From Chamaelirium japonicum (Eukaryota > Streptophyta > Magnoliopsida > Liliales > Melanthiaceae): a DNA stretch of 64,000 nucleotides. This document shows, piece after piece, positions 11,759-22,792 of the stretch. The DNA lies in the NCBI GenBank assembly GCA_947650365.1, contig OX393552.1:21424645-21488644 (forward strand). The letters are read 5' to 3'. Positions within the stretch are counted from its first letter, which is position 1; each line of letters begins with the position of its first letter. The position numbers and the translations under genes were made by a program. Below the pieces are notes generated by a model, which ran no database searches, was not told where the DNA came from, and was given only the letters and a program-made list of their open reading frames with translations.

Positions 11759-14321
11759 GCTGGTATCAGAGCCTAGGGATATGTTCCTAGGGGTTTTGTT
11801 AGGATGTGGTTCGTGTCTTGCGATTCTTTCTTCGGAAAGTTTAGACTCTAGTGGTGTTAGAATGTTTTCTAGAGATTGTATAGATAATGAGTCGATAGAA
11901 TTCTCATAGTAGCTAGTGGTGGTATACCGATTATTTCTAAGGATAAGGACCTAGGGTTAATCATACTTGGAGAACTAGTTTTGTTTGAGGAATTGATCTG
12001 TAACTAAGAACTTTCTATGATTGAGTTTTTGATTGATCGAGAATCGTGAATCAATCTATATGTCGTATGAGTATGATTGTATTTGAACTCTGATATGCTA
12101 TAACGTTTAGGTTTAGAGTTAGTCGTTGCAACTCGGGTGATAGTTCTTAAGAAGGAGCCACATGGAACATCTTAACCAAGGGTGGTGTTTCTTGATCTCT
12201 AGGCAGAAGCATAGTGTTTGAGTCTATATCGGAGTATAGGTTGGGTGTCTTCTAATATGGATTCTCTTAAACTTTCTAGTGGTAAGGAGCTGACCAAGGA
12301 CTAGATATTCAACTCTAGTTAGTAATTTGGTTGATTGGTTTTGGAATTGATGTATTTGAATATATCTGGAAGGATGTATATCCTTGATTGTTTATCTGGC
12401 ATAGTTGTGAGGTTACTCTTTTGTTGGTTTTGTTATTTTTTTTTTCATTGACCCTAAGCGCTAGAAACCTAGTCGGTGTTTTATGATTCCTTGATCTTTG
12501 TTGACCCTTAGTATTCGAGACCTAGTCGGTGTTTAGGATCCTTTGATCTTCGTTAACCCTTAGTACTAGAGACTTAGTTGATGTTTTTAGGATTGTCTAT
12601 TATCTCGATATAGATGTAATAATTAAATTAGTTTTATTGTTAGATCTTTCTTGTGTATCGTGGGTTATAATTAGCTTGGTGTAGAGCTTGTGTATTTTTT
12701 ATGGATCCTATGAGTAATGATGATGACTCTTGGGGATAATGGTTTCAATGAGTACACCAGGAGATGAAAATCTTAGGTGATAGTTTGAATTTCCCATGGT
12801 TAGTAGATTATGGGATACCTTGATAGTGACTCTTGCGAAAGAGTACGCACTGTTCCTAGGGAACTTTGGCGATGGTGATGATTGTTCGGTAGAGGACATA
12901 CTGTGGCTATGCACTGACTCTTCGGAGGCTTTGGCGGTTTGTTTCGCAGTTCTTATTGGAACTCGCGGGAGAGAGCGCACTGGCTAGATGACAGTGACGT
13001 TAAGATCGAATTGAGATAATTGAGTACTAGAAAGATATTAGCGACGATGTCAAATGGATTGCCTACGTTTATAAATTTGGGAATACCTTATCAGTTGGAC
13101 TCTTAAGAATGATCATTATTCTGCTGATTCACCCCGCTTTGTTTCTAATTATTAGTCGATTCTAGTAACTTTCGTTTGCTTCAGTTTCTTTTGAGTGATT
13201 GCCTTTAGTTCTCAGAATGTTGAGATTATGATAGTTTTCTCGGTTGTCCTTTTTCTAAGTTGTCTCTATTTGTCTCGGGTCCTTTATTCTTATTTTTGTA
13301 TGGTTGCGAGGTTTCCGTTTAACTATCTCGATGATTAGTTTAGGGTAGAATTTAGTACTTGGTATCGATCTGCTCAGTCGATATTAGTTGGCCATTAGTT
13401 TTCTAGTAGGCAGTTTCTTCAGCCAACTCATAATAGTTCTGGTTTAGAATCGGTCCCCTCGTCTTGTAGTGAGCCAATGGAATGACTATCTATTATCAGA
13501 GTATAGCTATCTAGTTTGGACCCACTTGAGAAATAGATTTTGGGGCATTTGTTCGTTAGTCCCTTGAGCAGTATTGGTAGTTTGATTAGTGTAGGTATTG
13601 GTCTCATATGAATCTTATAGGATTTTAGTTTAGTATTAGATACATGTTAGGCGTACTAGTTGAGATATATCTTTTGTCAAATCATTCTGGAATGTGTACT
13701 TAAGCATATGTGTATGGGCGCATATGTGTAGTATACATTGCTATGATTGTAGAGTCGATACCAAAAGTATAAATTATATATGGGTATATGGGCGCTCATA
13801 TATATTGATATACCTTTTATATCGGTACTGACAATTGAGTGCATTTTAAGTTTCTGAATCTATGAGTTTTGGTAGTTAGCCTACCGAGGGGAACACCCCT
13901 CGGTAGTACTAATAAGGGAGATGCCCCTTATATAGGCAGGGTTAATGATCAAAACTCATGATTATGGTATAACCCGTAATACTTAGAATGGGAAATGGAA
14001 ACCAAAACTCGTATTCGCGATCGATGCGAGAATTTAGAGGTTCATTTCTATCCTAATAATTACGAGACTCGATTCGTATAATGTTTAGGCTAGTAGAGAG
14101 AGTAGAATTGTGAGTAGTAGAGGGTCAGTGTTTTCTCTTAGTAAGATTTGGTGTATCGACTTGACTTTCTTATTGGTAGTGTTAGTGAGGATGTTTGCGC
14201 TCGTTGTAGTTAACTTTCATTGCTATAATGTTCTTGTTTTGGTAGTAGAGATGAGTGGACTCGTATATATGGTTTTTGTAGTTGAATTTTCGGGACGAAA
14301 TTTTTTTTAAGGTGTGTAGGT
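11759..14321 (+). mobile_element. Internal region 2 of the Tekay-like element
   Basis: This is a close copy of 5063-7627: primer site TGGTATCAGAGC at 11761-11772, minisatellite near 12448-12600, hairpins near 13881, pol-tail remnant and purine tract at 14284-14321. It contains no gag or pol domain. Confidence 0.88.
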
Positions 14322-16690
14322 TGTAACACCTGTGGTGTTAGATTTGAGAATAATAGAAATCCTCAATGGCTAGTTTCGTCTTTTTACCGCCAGACTTTTT
14401 CTTTGGGCTTTTTTCCAATAAATGGATCGTAAACCTATGAGATGTTTTACGTTCACATTCTCTATAACTTCGAGCATGTCACGATAGTGCGTTCCGTGCA
14501 ACGATCATGTGTATGCGCAGCCAGTTTCGGCAGCCCGGCAGGTAAACCCTAGAAAAATGATAATTGGGCGATAGTTGTAGCTGTTTTGTTTCTTGCAAGA
14601 GATTGGGTGATCGGATCGTAATGAAACAAGATACGTTAGATGAGGCTCTGAGAGAGCTTTCCAATGAGCCTGAGTTAGGGTCGATCCGACACCCGGGTGA
14701 ATAGTTATTGCTATTTTAAGCTGTGGTTATTATCAGACCTTGATCGTGGTGATCCAGTGGAGACAGATCAGAAGCAACTAGCAAGCCGGAGTCGTGTGCG
14801 ATCGACAACCAGGTGACATCTACTACCCTTGCGTGGTCTTTAATAGTGGGAAATGAGAATGACTAAGGGTAGGTATCCATGACACTGCATGCGGGCCCCG
14901 CCGGGCATCGTCGCATATGGTCAAGTGGACCCCGCCTTGCATGCGGAGTCGCGAGTCCGGCGACGCATGCTTAAAATATAAATTAAAATATTAATAATGA
15001 TTGCTTTTGATTGTATGCATGGACACCGTAATTAGGATTTCCTTATATTAAACAATAAATTGAATAACTAATAACTATCGGGGCCCACCCTCCTGAGAGG
15101 AGTATGGCAACCCTAGCACACGGGTCACTGGGATGAGTGTCTTACTTTATGATTTATTATGTCGCATGGGTTGCGAGAGCAGTACGGGACCAGGGGTAAT
15201 TTGTTGGAAATTGTTAAACATTAAATAGACTTTTTGTAGCTTCATTGTATATGTTGAAATGTGTTATATGCGAATCTACCTGGTTAGAAGGTAGAGACCC
15301 CGTACGCGCATGGGCCGTGAACCACCCTGCGCGTACAGCCGAAGTTAAGTAGGTTAGGGGTCATGGGCAAGGGTTGTGGTAAAGCCAATAGGAGGTGCCC
15401 TCGAGTAGGGATTGGTCTAGCAACCCTGTCCCGGGGAGTTGAAGTCCCCATAGTAAAGCAAGTTGGGCGGTAGAGCTCCACCGTGAAAGACGGGAAACCC
15501 CTTATGATCATCTGGGTGACTAGTGCATGGTGTTGGTGGATGCACGGCGAGAGAGTTGGCCCTCTACATCGAAATAAAAGGCCCTATAGTAATGCCCGAC
15601 CGGGGGCAGGATGAACAAAATATCCGGGGTTCACATTTTGATAGTGTGTGTTTTATCTATTTATGAATTTAGAATTGAGTGACTGTTTACATGGTGACTT
15701 CGTGACTTTATATGAACGTCTTATTTAATTTGTTCTTTAATGCTGTAGAACATTGAATGGACTTCTTGTTAGATAACCTACTGACAGTAGGAATTGCATG
15801 TGAATATAGACTACTGATAGGTTTAGGTATCATTCTGCAAACTCTGATTCTACTAGAACTGATAGATCTTATCTTATTTTATTACGATTAGTTGTCTCAT
15901 ATTATTAAAGACTATTAGGATGTCACTAGCCATTAATTTGGCTAATCTCCCAATTTCCTATTGGGGGCTACTCTTTCCCACGAGTAGGCTCAGTTGCAGG
16001 TCCGGAGGCTCAGGAGTAGCAGTAGGAGCCCAGAGGCGGAGTTAGAGTTGCAGTGTTACCTTTCGGCTTAGTATGTCAATCTTGTAGTCTTTTCTCTTCA
16101 GACATTGTAATTGTATTGGAATAAGTGTTTTAATCGGTTAGTTAGTATTCTATGGTTGTAGTTGCAATGGTTCCAGCTGAATTCTTCTGGGTAGGCCTCT
16201 CCTCATGGCCCTAAGCATAGGATAGATCATGATGAAAATATAAGTATATATAAATGACTAAATTGATTATCCTTGTAGATAGGAACCCTAGACTGGTGTA
16301 CTTGAGTGTTAGGTAGTGGGTAAAACCACTTGGCTAGCCGTAGGAGGCTTGAGCCTCGTGCTCCCTCAGATAGACTCCTATCAGTATGTAGTGGCACCGA
16401 TAGGTCACACATACTGAAAGGATAGGACTTTTGAAGGTCGAGCTGATTAGATAATGTCTTATCTCTATTGATATTTCTCTTCTTTCCTTTTTAATAAAAA
16501 TGTTTTTCGAAAAATCAAATTTAAAAGATTTCCCTCTTGTTTCTCCCTCCTCCTTGTTTTTCATATTAGAGAGCGTAGAAGAAGCCCTGTGAGAACCCAA
16601 ATTGGTGTAATCAATTGACCAGACCCAAAATCCTCTTCTTTTCTCACCTCACACCCCAGGGATCGGTCTTAAGATTTCTGGGGCGTGACA
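14322..16690 (+). repeat. LTR 3 of the Tekay-like element, shortened copy (2369 bp)
   Basis: It has the same TGTAACACC start and GGGCGTGACA end as the others but is about 1.8 kb shorter. Its last base, 16690, abuts the right AGTTC duplication. Confidence 0.92.
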
Positions 16691-16695
16691 AGTTC
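16691..16695. repeat. Target-site duplication AGTTC, right copy
   Basis: It matches 917-921 exactly and is the first part of the resumed Tat LTR (AGTTCTTTCC, as at 29733). Confidence 0.95.
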
Positions 16696-16828
16696 TTTCC
16701 TTTTCTTTCTTTTCTTTCCTTTTCTTTTCTTTCCTTTTTTTTTCTTTCCTTTATTTTCTTTCCTTTTCTTTTCTTTCCTTTCTTTTCTTTTTCCTTTTCT
16801 TTTCTTTCCTTTCTTTTCTTTTTTCCTT
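16693..16828 (+). repeat. Polypyrimidine CTTT/CTTTT tract in the Tat LTR
   Basis: About 135 bp of almost pure C and T (TTTCCTTTTC-type units) are also present at 29734-29871 in the 5' LTR. On the element's own strand it is a purine tract within U3. Confidence 0.9.
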
Positions 16829-17104
16829 GCAAGGCCGGCCTCCCCATGGGGGGTCCGGATCCTTAGTGGGGGCCGGCCTCCCCATGGGATTCGGAACCTC
16901 TTATGGGGTCGGGTGGGCCCCACTTGAGGATGGGCCCACCCGGCTTCTTGTCGGGCGCGAGTCGGGTCCGAGTCGTGGTGCGCGTCGGGTTTGCACCCGC
17001 GTAGGGGCATGCGAGTCGGGTCCGGGTCCGAGCGCATGTCGGGTTCGCATCCGCGTAGGTGCACGCAAGTCGGATCCGGGTTAGACACAATTTGTGTGTC
17101 TACA

Positions 17105-17120
17105 AGTGCCCCCTCAAGGA
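17105..17120 (-). promoter_or_regulatory. Polypurine tract of the Tat element
   Basis: On the minus strand CTTGAGGGGGCACT lies directly before the LTR start TGTAGACAC. A G-rich tract followed by TGTAGACAC is typical of Tat-lineage elements. Confidence 0.75.
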
Positions 17121-17211
17121 TGAGTGCGATGGTGAGGACGTGTATGGTTTGGACACGTAGGAATCGTAGAACACTTATCCTTGATGCCTTTTGTGGGCGG
17201 GATTGGGGGTC

Positions 17212-17219
17212 TATTTAAG
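17212..17219 (+). promoter_or_regulatory. Possible TATA box for antisense transcription of the Tat 3' region
   Basis: TATTTAAG is followed by GACCCCTACTCCCTTCATCC, a C/T-rich start-site-like stretch, and points rightwards towards the antisense coding-like segments. Only position and shape support it. Confidence 0.35.
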
Positions 17220-17571
17220 GACCCCTACTCCCTTCATCCAACATTATGCTCTTGCGAAGGTTCCGCCGGTTTTTGGAGACCGCCGTCGGAAGAGAGCTGC
17301 CTGGGGTTGTACGCGACTTGCTCCGTCTTCCTGGTGTTGCCTCTTTCGTCGGCGGCGGTGACGATGGTGCGTGACTTGAAGGTTGTTGTGAAGATGGGCT
17401 CGAAGCGACGGTGCGACGAGGACCGAGGCGAGGAGGACGGAGGAGCGCGGCTGAGGTGTGAATTGCCTTCGCCGCCTCTCTCTTCCTCTTTCTTCTTCTT
17501 CTTCTTCTTTTTTTTTTTTTTTTTTGCGATGGTGCAGCGGCAGTGGTGCCGGTGGCGCATGGTGCGCGAGG

Positions 17572-17718
17572 TTTGAAGACAAAGGCTTCTTTTGCTGCTT
17601 GGAGGCGATGGATCCTTCGGCGGCTTGGAGACGAAGGCTTCTTCGGCGATTTAGAGACAAAGGATCCTTTGGCGGCATGGAGACGAAGGCCCATCTGGCG
17701 GCTCGAAGACGATGACCC
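17572..17718 (+). repeat. 26-bp minisatellite, five to six copies
   Basis: Units such as TTGGAGACGAAGGCTTCTTC followed by GGCGAT repeat with a 26-bp step from about 17572. The unit length is not a multiple of three, so the array is unlikely to be a coding repeat. Confidence 0.75.
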
Positions 17719-18086
17719 TTGTTAGGGTTTTGATCACCTTTCTTGTTGCGGACTTCCTCTTGCTTTGAAGATGGCGCGAACGTCGACAGCAGCCGTTGCG
17801 CGATGTCTGGAGGCGGCTCAGGGGAGACACGAGCGCGAAGACGGCCACAATGTACCTTCCTCTTCCTTTTTTTTTTTGGGTTCATCCCTTCAAAGGTTTT
17901 CAGGGTTCGTCCCTTCGAAGGTCTTCCAGAGGCCGATTGGATCGTCAAGGAGGCTCATCACGGGAGCAAAGGTCTTTGCCTCCATCTTATTTGCACCTTC
18001 CGATTAACGAGGTTGCGTCCGGGCAAGTTGAGCAGGGCGGGCTGGATGTTCTTTTGATGGTCACGGGCTGTTGGAAACCTATGAAA

Positions 18087-18537
18087 AACTTTTCTGGTGG
18101 TGATGCTGGCTTGAAGCACATCAAGGCGGACGGTCTGGAGTTTGACAAGGAGAAGAAGAGGCCGTGAGCGTTGACGAGGAGCATACTACTTTAGTCATCT
18201 TCTGCTTATTGATCTTGACCCCGGTGACTACTCCAACGGTCTTTTTTTTTTTTCGTGGTTTGACCGACTTCTTTACTTCGAGCTTAGCTTGCTTTTGTTG
18301 GATTTGACTTGACTTTTGTCTCCTTGCAGGATGTGTCTATTTGAGCGGCTCCCGAAGACCTGTCATCGAGCCTTGGAGAGAACTTTTCTAATAACGATGC
18401 CGGCTTGAAGGACATCATTGAAATAGGCGATTTGGAGTTTGGTGAGGAGGAAGACGAAGCCACGAGCATCAACAATGAGCAACTACTTTGGTTATCTTTT
18501 GCTTGCCGATCTTGACCTCAGTGACTACTCCAACGGT
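18087..18537 (+). repeat. Two direct repeats of about 150 bp, spaced 295 bp
   Basis: The first copy is at about 18087-18241 and the second at 18381-18537. Both start AACTTTTCT and end GACTACTCCAACGGTC. On the plus strand both read NFS..DAGLK-like peptides. Confidence 0.75.
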
Positions 18538-18719
18538 CCTTTTGGCTTTATGGAGGTCACAGAGGATGCGGTCGTCACTGATGCATACGCCCTTCTTCGA
18601 GTTCCAGTCCTTCGGATGGCCCGAGCTTCTGCATGAGCCTGACGGGTTTCAGCAGACGACTCCTTGTTTGCGGAGCAGACGACTCCTTCTTGGGGGATAG
18701 CAATGTTTATTTCTTGTGA

Positions 18720-18890
18720 ATGGCTTCGCTGGAGGAGGATTTCTTGGCTTTAGCTGTGGCTGAGGAAGAGGAACATCGATTGGAGGGGCTTCACACGCTT
18801 GCTGCTGCAGAATTGGTTCGGATGCAGAAGAAGGTGGAGGCCGCTCGTGCGTCACTTCAGAAGTTAGAGTCCCATCTGGAGGAAGCTTGA
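18720..18890 (+). pseudogene. Antisense 56-codon coiled-coil-like segment in the Tat 3' region
   Basis: It starts MASLEEDFLALAVAEEEEH and continues with a heptad-like Leu/Ala, Glu and Lys pattern (AAAELVRMQKKVEAAR, LQKLESHLEEA). It is antisense to the element's pol. The composition is that of an alpha-helical coiled coil. It is probably a remnant of the extra antisense ORF known in Tat elements. It could be chance, but the repeated peptides downstream argue against that. Confidence 0.5.
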
Positions 18891-19245
18891 GCAACTAAGA
18901 AGACTTCTGGAGCAGGGTTTGCAGAATAGCGGGAAGGGCTGACGAAGCACCGGGAGCTGGTGGAGCGATCGAGAAGGCTTCCGGATCGAACCTTGCAAAG
19001 CAGCTTGCATAGCTGGTGTCACGTCGGAAGTTGACGGCTTCTCTATCCCACTCATGCGTCACTGGAGTTCCTTTTGGGGAAAGCTTGAGTGACCGAGAAG
19101 CCATCAGGAGCAGAGCTTGCGAAGCAGCGTGAAGAGCTGACGAAATGCCGGGAGTTGGTGGAGCGATTAAGAAGGCTTCCGGAGCGGACCATGCAAAGCA
19201 GCGTGCATAGCTGGCGACGCATCGAAAGTTAACGGCTTCTCTACC
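18847..19245 (+). repeat. Two direct repeats of about 200 bp with coiled-coil-like coding
   Basis: Copies start near 18847 and 19055, both with GCGTCACT. Both carry GGGAGCTGGTGGAGCGAT-like and GCTTCCGGA-like segments. On the plus strand they encode related helical peptides (RELVERLRRLPE). Confidence 0.75.
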
Positions 19246-19507
19246 CCGGGACTTGCAGTGCGTGTAGGTCGCAGGGGGCGAGCTGCTCCAGCGCCTCAAG
19301 GACTTTGACTTTCTTGTCATCTTTCGGTTTGCTAACTGGACTTGTGGATCTGCACTTGTTCTCCTCTGGACTGGCCTTCTGGGACGACGTTGGTGTGTTT
19401 CTTTTTATTTGGACTGAACCTTTGTAGGCTGCCTACATACCCTACTGGGAGGGATCAAGTCGTACGTAGTTCGTTTTTTTTTTTTTTGCAAGGGGTGTGG
19501 TCTTGCT

Positions 19508-20635
19508 TTAGGCATAGTACATTTTGAGGTACTTGCCATTGATAGGGCCGAGTGTCAGCCCTTCTGGCGTGGTAAGGAGATAGGCGCCATTGGAGTAGAC
19601 TTCCTTGATGGAGTGCGGGCCATCCCATTTGGCATCAAATTTCTTCCCTCCTCGATGCGAGAGGATGATGGGGCGTTTGACTGCCAGCACCAGTTCCCCC
19701 ACCTGGAATGATCGAGGACGGATCCTCTTGTTGAAGACGCGAGACAGTCTGGCCTGATAACACTCCAGATGTTGCTGAGCTTCAAGGCGTCTTTCATCCA
19801 ATGCTTCCAATTCTGCTAGGCGGAGCTGGGCGTTGTCGTCGCTGGTGAGGCCTTCTTGGATTGCTACCCTGAGCGATGGGATCTGGAGCTCGAGCGGAAG
19901 AACAGCTTCTACACCATAGATGAGGGAGTACGATGTTACTTGTGTCGGCGTGCGGAAGGACGTCCGGTAAGCCCATAGTGCTTCGCCCATGCGTTCGTGC
20001 CAGTCTTTCTTCGTCTTCGAGACGATTTTCTCCAGCAGCTTGCAAAGAGTCTTGTTAAAAGCTTCTGCCAGACCGTTGGCCGGAGCGTTGTACATCGTCG
20101 AACAATTCTGCATAATGTTGTACAATGCGCAGAACTGGCTGACGGCAGCATTCTTGAATTTCTTCCCATTGTCTGTTACGATGTAGCGAGGAACTCCATA
20201 TCGAAAGATGATGTCATACTGGATGAAGCTGATGACGAAGTGCTTTGTAACTTCCCGCAGAGGTGTTGCTTCAGCCCATTTGGAGAAGTAGTCCGTTGCC
20301 GCCAGAATGTACAGATGCTGCTTGGATGATTTGGGCAGGGGGCCGACAATATCGAGTCCCCATCCGTCGAAGGGCCATGACACGATTGTCGGGTGCAGAG
20401 GTTCCGGAGGTTGACAGATGTAGTCCCCGTGCAGCTGGCAAGCGTGACATCTTTTTGCGTATTCCAAGCTGTTCTTGATCATGGTGGGCCAGTAATATCC
20501 CATCCTCCTGACTCGAAAGTGGAGCTTCAGGCCAGACTGGTGTGAGCCGCAGATTCCAGCGTGTACTTCTTCCAGTGCTGCTTCTGCCTCTTCTTTTGCG
20601 AGGCACCTCAGGAGTGTGCCATCGTAGCTTCATCG
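19508..20635 (-). pseudogene. Tat integrase region
   Basis: On the minus strand this begins with an H/C-type zinc-binding part (CHACQLHGD) and YYWPTM. The catalytic core follows, with GLDIVGPLP, FSKWAEA, YIVTDNGKKF and APANGLAEAFNKTL, then a C-terminal part with KWDGPHSI and GTYLL-like sequence ending near LKMYYA. These are the expected DDE integrase blocks of Ty3/gypsy Tat elements. It inserts the cDNA into the genome in the nucleus. It lies downstream of the second RNase H, as is normal for Tat. It is part of a broken element. Confidence 0.9.
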
Positions 20636-21289
20636 ATATAACTCATTGTTGAAGTGGTAGAACTTCAGAGATCGTCGCCGGATGTCGACTCTGCGCTTCG
20701 GATCTTCGGGGAGTTTATTATGGACGAGGTAATCCACCAAGGGTTGCCTCCAGTCTTGCTCTTCAATTTTAAGGACGCGCACCGTATTGGTTTGAACTGG
20801 GATTTCGATCGGACCTTCTTCTTCGGTGATCACTATTCTTCTGCAGATGGGGACGACGAGCTGACCTTCTTCTGGGAACGGGAGTATAGCCGCTAGATTT
20901 GCGAGCGCGTCAGCTTGCTGGTTGAGGTTCATGGAAACGTGCTGAATGGAAGCAGCCTTGAGGTTGCCCAGGAGTTCCAAAGCTCGCGTATGTAATGGCA
21001 CCAGGTCTTCTTTGTTGACTTCGTATGCCCCCAAGACTTGTTGGATAACGAGTTGAGAGTCATCGAAAATCTCGAGTCTTTGAAGCTTCATTTCGTCGGC
21101 CACCTCGAGCCCGATGAGCAGAGCTTGATATTCTGCCATATTGTTGGAACATGATTCCGACAATAGGAATGAGAAGGGGAGTATTTCATTGTCCGGAGTG
21201 ACGAAGATGACTCCGGCTCCCGCTATGTCTTGTCTTGCTGCGCCGTCAAAGAACATTTTCCAGGATAGGGCGATGTCGATGGAAAACAC
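20630..21289 (-). pseudogene. Second (archaeal-type) RNase H domain of the Tat element
   Basis: Minus strand. Motifs in order are MFFDGAARQDIAGAGVIF, NNMAEYQALLIGLEVA, EIFDDSQLVIQQVLG and NLNQQADALANLA, which match the archaeal-type RNase HI fold (aRNH) rather than the RNase H that follows gypsy RT. Having this domain between the RT/RNase H and integrase is diagnostic of the Tat lineage. Its expected role is removal of RNA during reverse transcription. Confidence 0.88.
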
Positions 21290-21319
21290 TTCTTCGTCTG
21301 GGAGATCTTCTGATAACTC

Positions 21320-21660
21320 CTATTCCGCCGGGAGAGGATATTCTGCGAGGAAATTTGCGAGGGCTTGCCCTTTAACCACTTTCTGTGGTACGGAGGTGAT
21401 ATCAAATTCGAGGAGAAGCAGCGCCCATTTTGCCAGACATCCGGAAAGCACTGGTCTTGTCATGATGTACTTGAGGGGGTTGGCCTTCGAGACGAGTCTG
21501 ACGGTGTGAGCCAGCATATAGTGTCGTAGCTTTTTCGTGGCGAAGATGAGTGCCAAACAGACCTTCTCGATCAGGAAGTAATTTAGCTTTGCGCCGACGA
21601 GAGTGCGACTCAAGTAGTAGCAAGCCGTCTCCTTGCCAAGCTCATTGTTCTGAGCCAGGA
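21320..21660 (-). pseudogene. RNase H domain attached to the Tat reverse transcriptase
   Basis: Minus strand: LNYFLIEKVCLALIFATKKLRHY, then MTRPVLSGCLAKWALLLLEFDI and KGQALANFLAEYP. These are the standard connection/RNase H blocks of plant gypsy elements of the Tat group. It lies directly after RT and before the second RNase H. Confidence 0.85.
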
Positions 21661-21775
21661 GTGCCCCTAAGGATTGTTCCTGGGCACTAATGTAGAGGAT
21701 TAGCGGCCTTCCTTGAACTGGTGCTGATAGGACTGGCGGCTTTAGTAGATAGGCTTTGATATTTTGGAGTGCTTC

Positions 21776-22792
21776 TTAGCAAGCGTCGTCCCATTTGAAT
21801 GGTGCTCCTTTCTTCATGAGGCGATTAAACGGGCGATATTTCCCAGCTAGGTTGGCGATGAATCTTCGGATATACGCCAAGTGCCCTTGGAGGCCTCTGA
21901 GGTCTCGCACTGTCTTCGACGCGGGCATATTAACGATAGCATCTATTTTGGATTGATCTATCTCAATACCTCGATGTCGTACGACGAAGCCGAGGAACTT
22001 GCTTGAGGAGACTCCGAATGCGCACTTGAGTGAATTCATGCGGAGTTGGTACCTTCGAAGCCGTTTGAAGATTAGCTCGAGATCTTGTAGATGCACTGAC
22101 TTCTTCTTGGATTTCACTACGAGGTCGTCGACATAATACTCCACGTTTTGATGAAGAATGTCGTCGAAGATTTTCTGCATAGCTCGCTGGTAGGTGGCTC
22201 CTGCGTTCTTCAAGCCGAACGTCATTACTTTGTAGCAGTATATTCCTTTCGGTGTGCGGAATACCGTGAGCTCTTCGTTCTTGGGTGCCATCCGAATCTG
22301 GTTGTAGCCTGAGGATCCGTCCATGAAAGTTAGCACCTCGTGGCCTGTCGTGGCGTCTACCATTAGCTCCGTGATTGGCAAGGGGAAGTCATCCTTCGGA
22401 CATGCATTGTTCAAATCTCTAAAGTCCACGCACACCCGGATTTGGCCATTCTTCTTTTTGACTGGGACAACGCTAGAGATCCATGTTGGGTACTTGACCT
22501 CTCGGATTAAGCTGGCTTCGATCAACTTGTTAACTTCGCCTTCTATTTGGGGTACCAGTTCCGGCCAGTAGCGTCTTTGTCCTTGCTTGATAGCACTGGC
22601 TCCGTGTTTGACGCTGAGCTGGTGCACTGCGATTTTGGGATCGAGGCCCGGCATCTCCTTGTAGGACCATGCGAAGACGTCTCTGTATTCTTTAAGCAGT
22701 TTGATGTATGCGGCTTCTTCCTCAGGAGTCAAGAGTGTGCTGACGAATGTAGGCCGAGGCTCCGTTTCTGTGCCCAAATTGATTTCCTTCAA
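21776..22792 (-). pseudogene. Tat reverse transcriptase
   Basis: Minus strand. It opens with a region found before RT in these elements (DVFAWSYKEMPGLDP). Then come the RT blocks RVCVDFRDLNNACPKDDFPL, DGSSGYNQI, FRTPKGIYCYKVMTFGLKNA, YVDDLVVKSK (the YVDD catalytic motif), LGFVVRHRGIEID and RGLQGHLAYIRRFI. It makes cDNA from the element's RNA in virus-like particles. It is part of a broken element. Confidence 0.93.

Larger units (their letters stand above)
922..16690 (+). mobile_element. Tandem non-autonomous Tekay/Del-like gypsy element, LTR-internal-LTR-internal-LTR
   Basis: There are three LTRs (922-5062, 7628-11758, 14322-16690) and two internal regions (5063-7627, 11759-14321) in one orientation, bounded by a single AGTTC duplication. 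LTRs start TGTAACACC and end TGACA. Each internal region begins with the initiator-tRNA-Met primer site TGGTATCAGAGC and ends with a short tail resembling the end of Tekay/Del pol and a purine-rich tract. No gag or pol domain is present, so the element would depend on proteins from relatives. It fits the description of a LARD-like derivative of the Tekay/Del chromovirus lineage. The outer LTR at the right is a shortened copy. The tandem form probably arose by unequal recombination between copies sharing an LTR. Confidence 0.9.
16691..17104 (-). repeat. Tat element 3' LTR, outer part (start of U3)
   Basis: It pairs with 29733-30147 of the 5' LTR. On the minus strand it begins TGTAGACACACAAATTGTGT at 17104. 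It contains two tandem segments around GCACCCGCGTAGG, two GGCCGGCCTCCCCATGG segments, and a pyrimidine-only tract of about 135 bp. Together with 1-921 it makes up the visible 3' LTR. Confidence 0.92.
17105..19507 (+). other. Tat 3' region with antisense coding-like segments
   Basis: These 2.4 kb lie between the integrase end and the 3' LTR. Sense (minus) frames show no domain. On the plus strand, antisense to pol, there are short stretches that look protein-like, including a 56-codon coiled-coil-like frame and repeats encoding LTKCRELVERLRRLPE-like peptides. Several Tat-lineage elements (Retand, Grande) are known to carry an extra antisense ORF and tandem repeats here. The segments seen are decayed. 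The region also has a 26-bp minisatellite, a pair of 150-bp repeats and a pair of 200-bp repeats. Confidence 0.6.

Noticed and set aside
17215-17948. Long basic minus-strand frames (108-234 codons) in the Tat 3' region
   Set aside because: They read through a poly-T/poly-A run and a 26-bp minisatellite, giving Lys/Arg-rich low complexity. No domain is seen.
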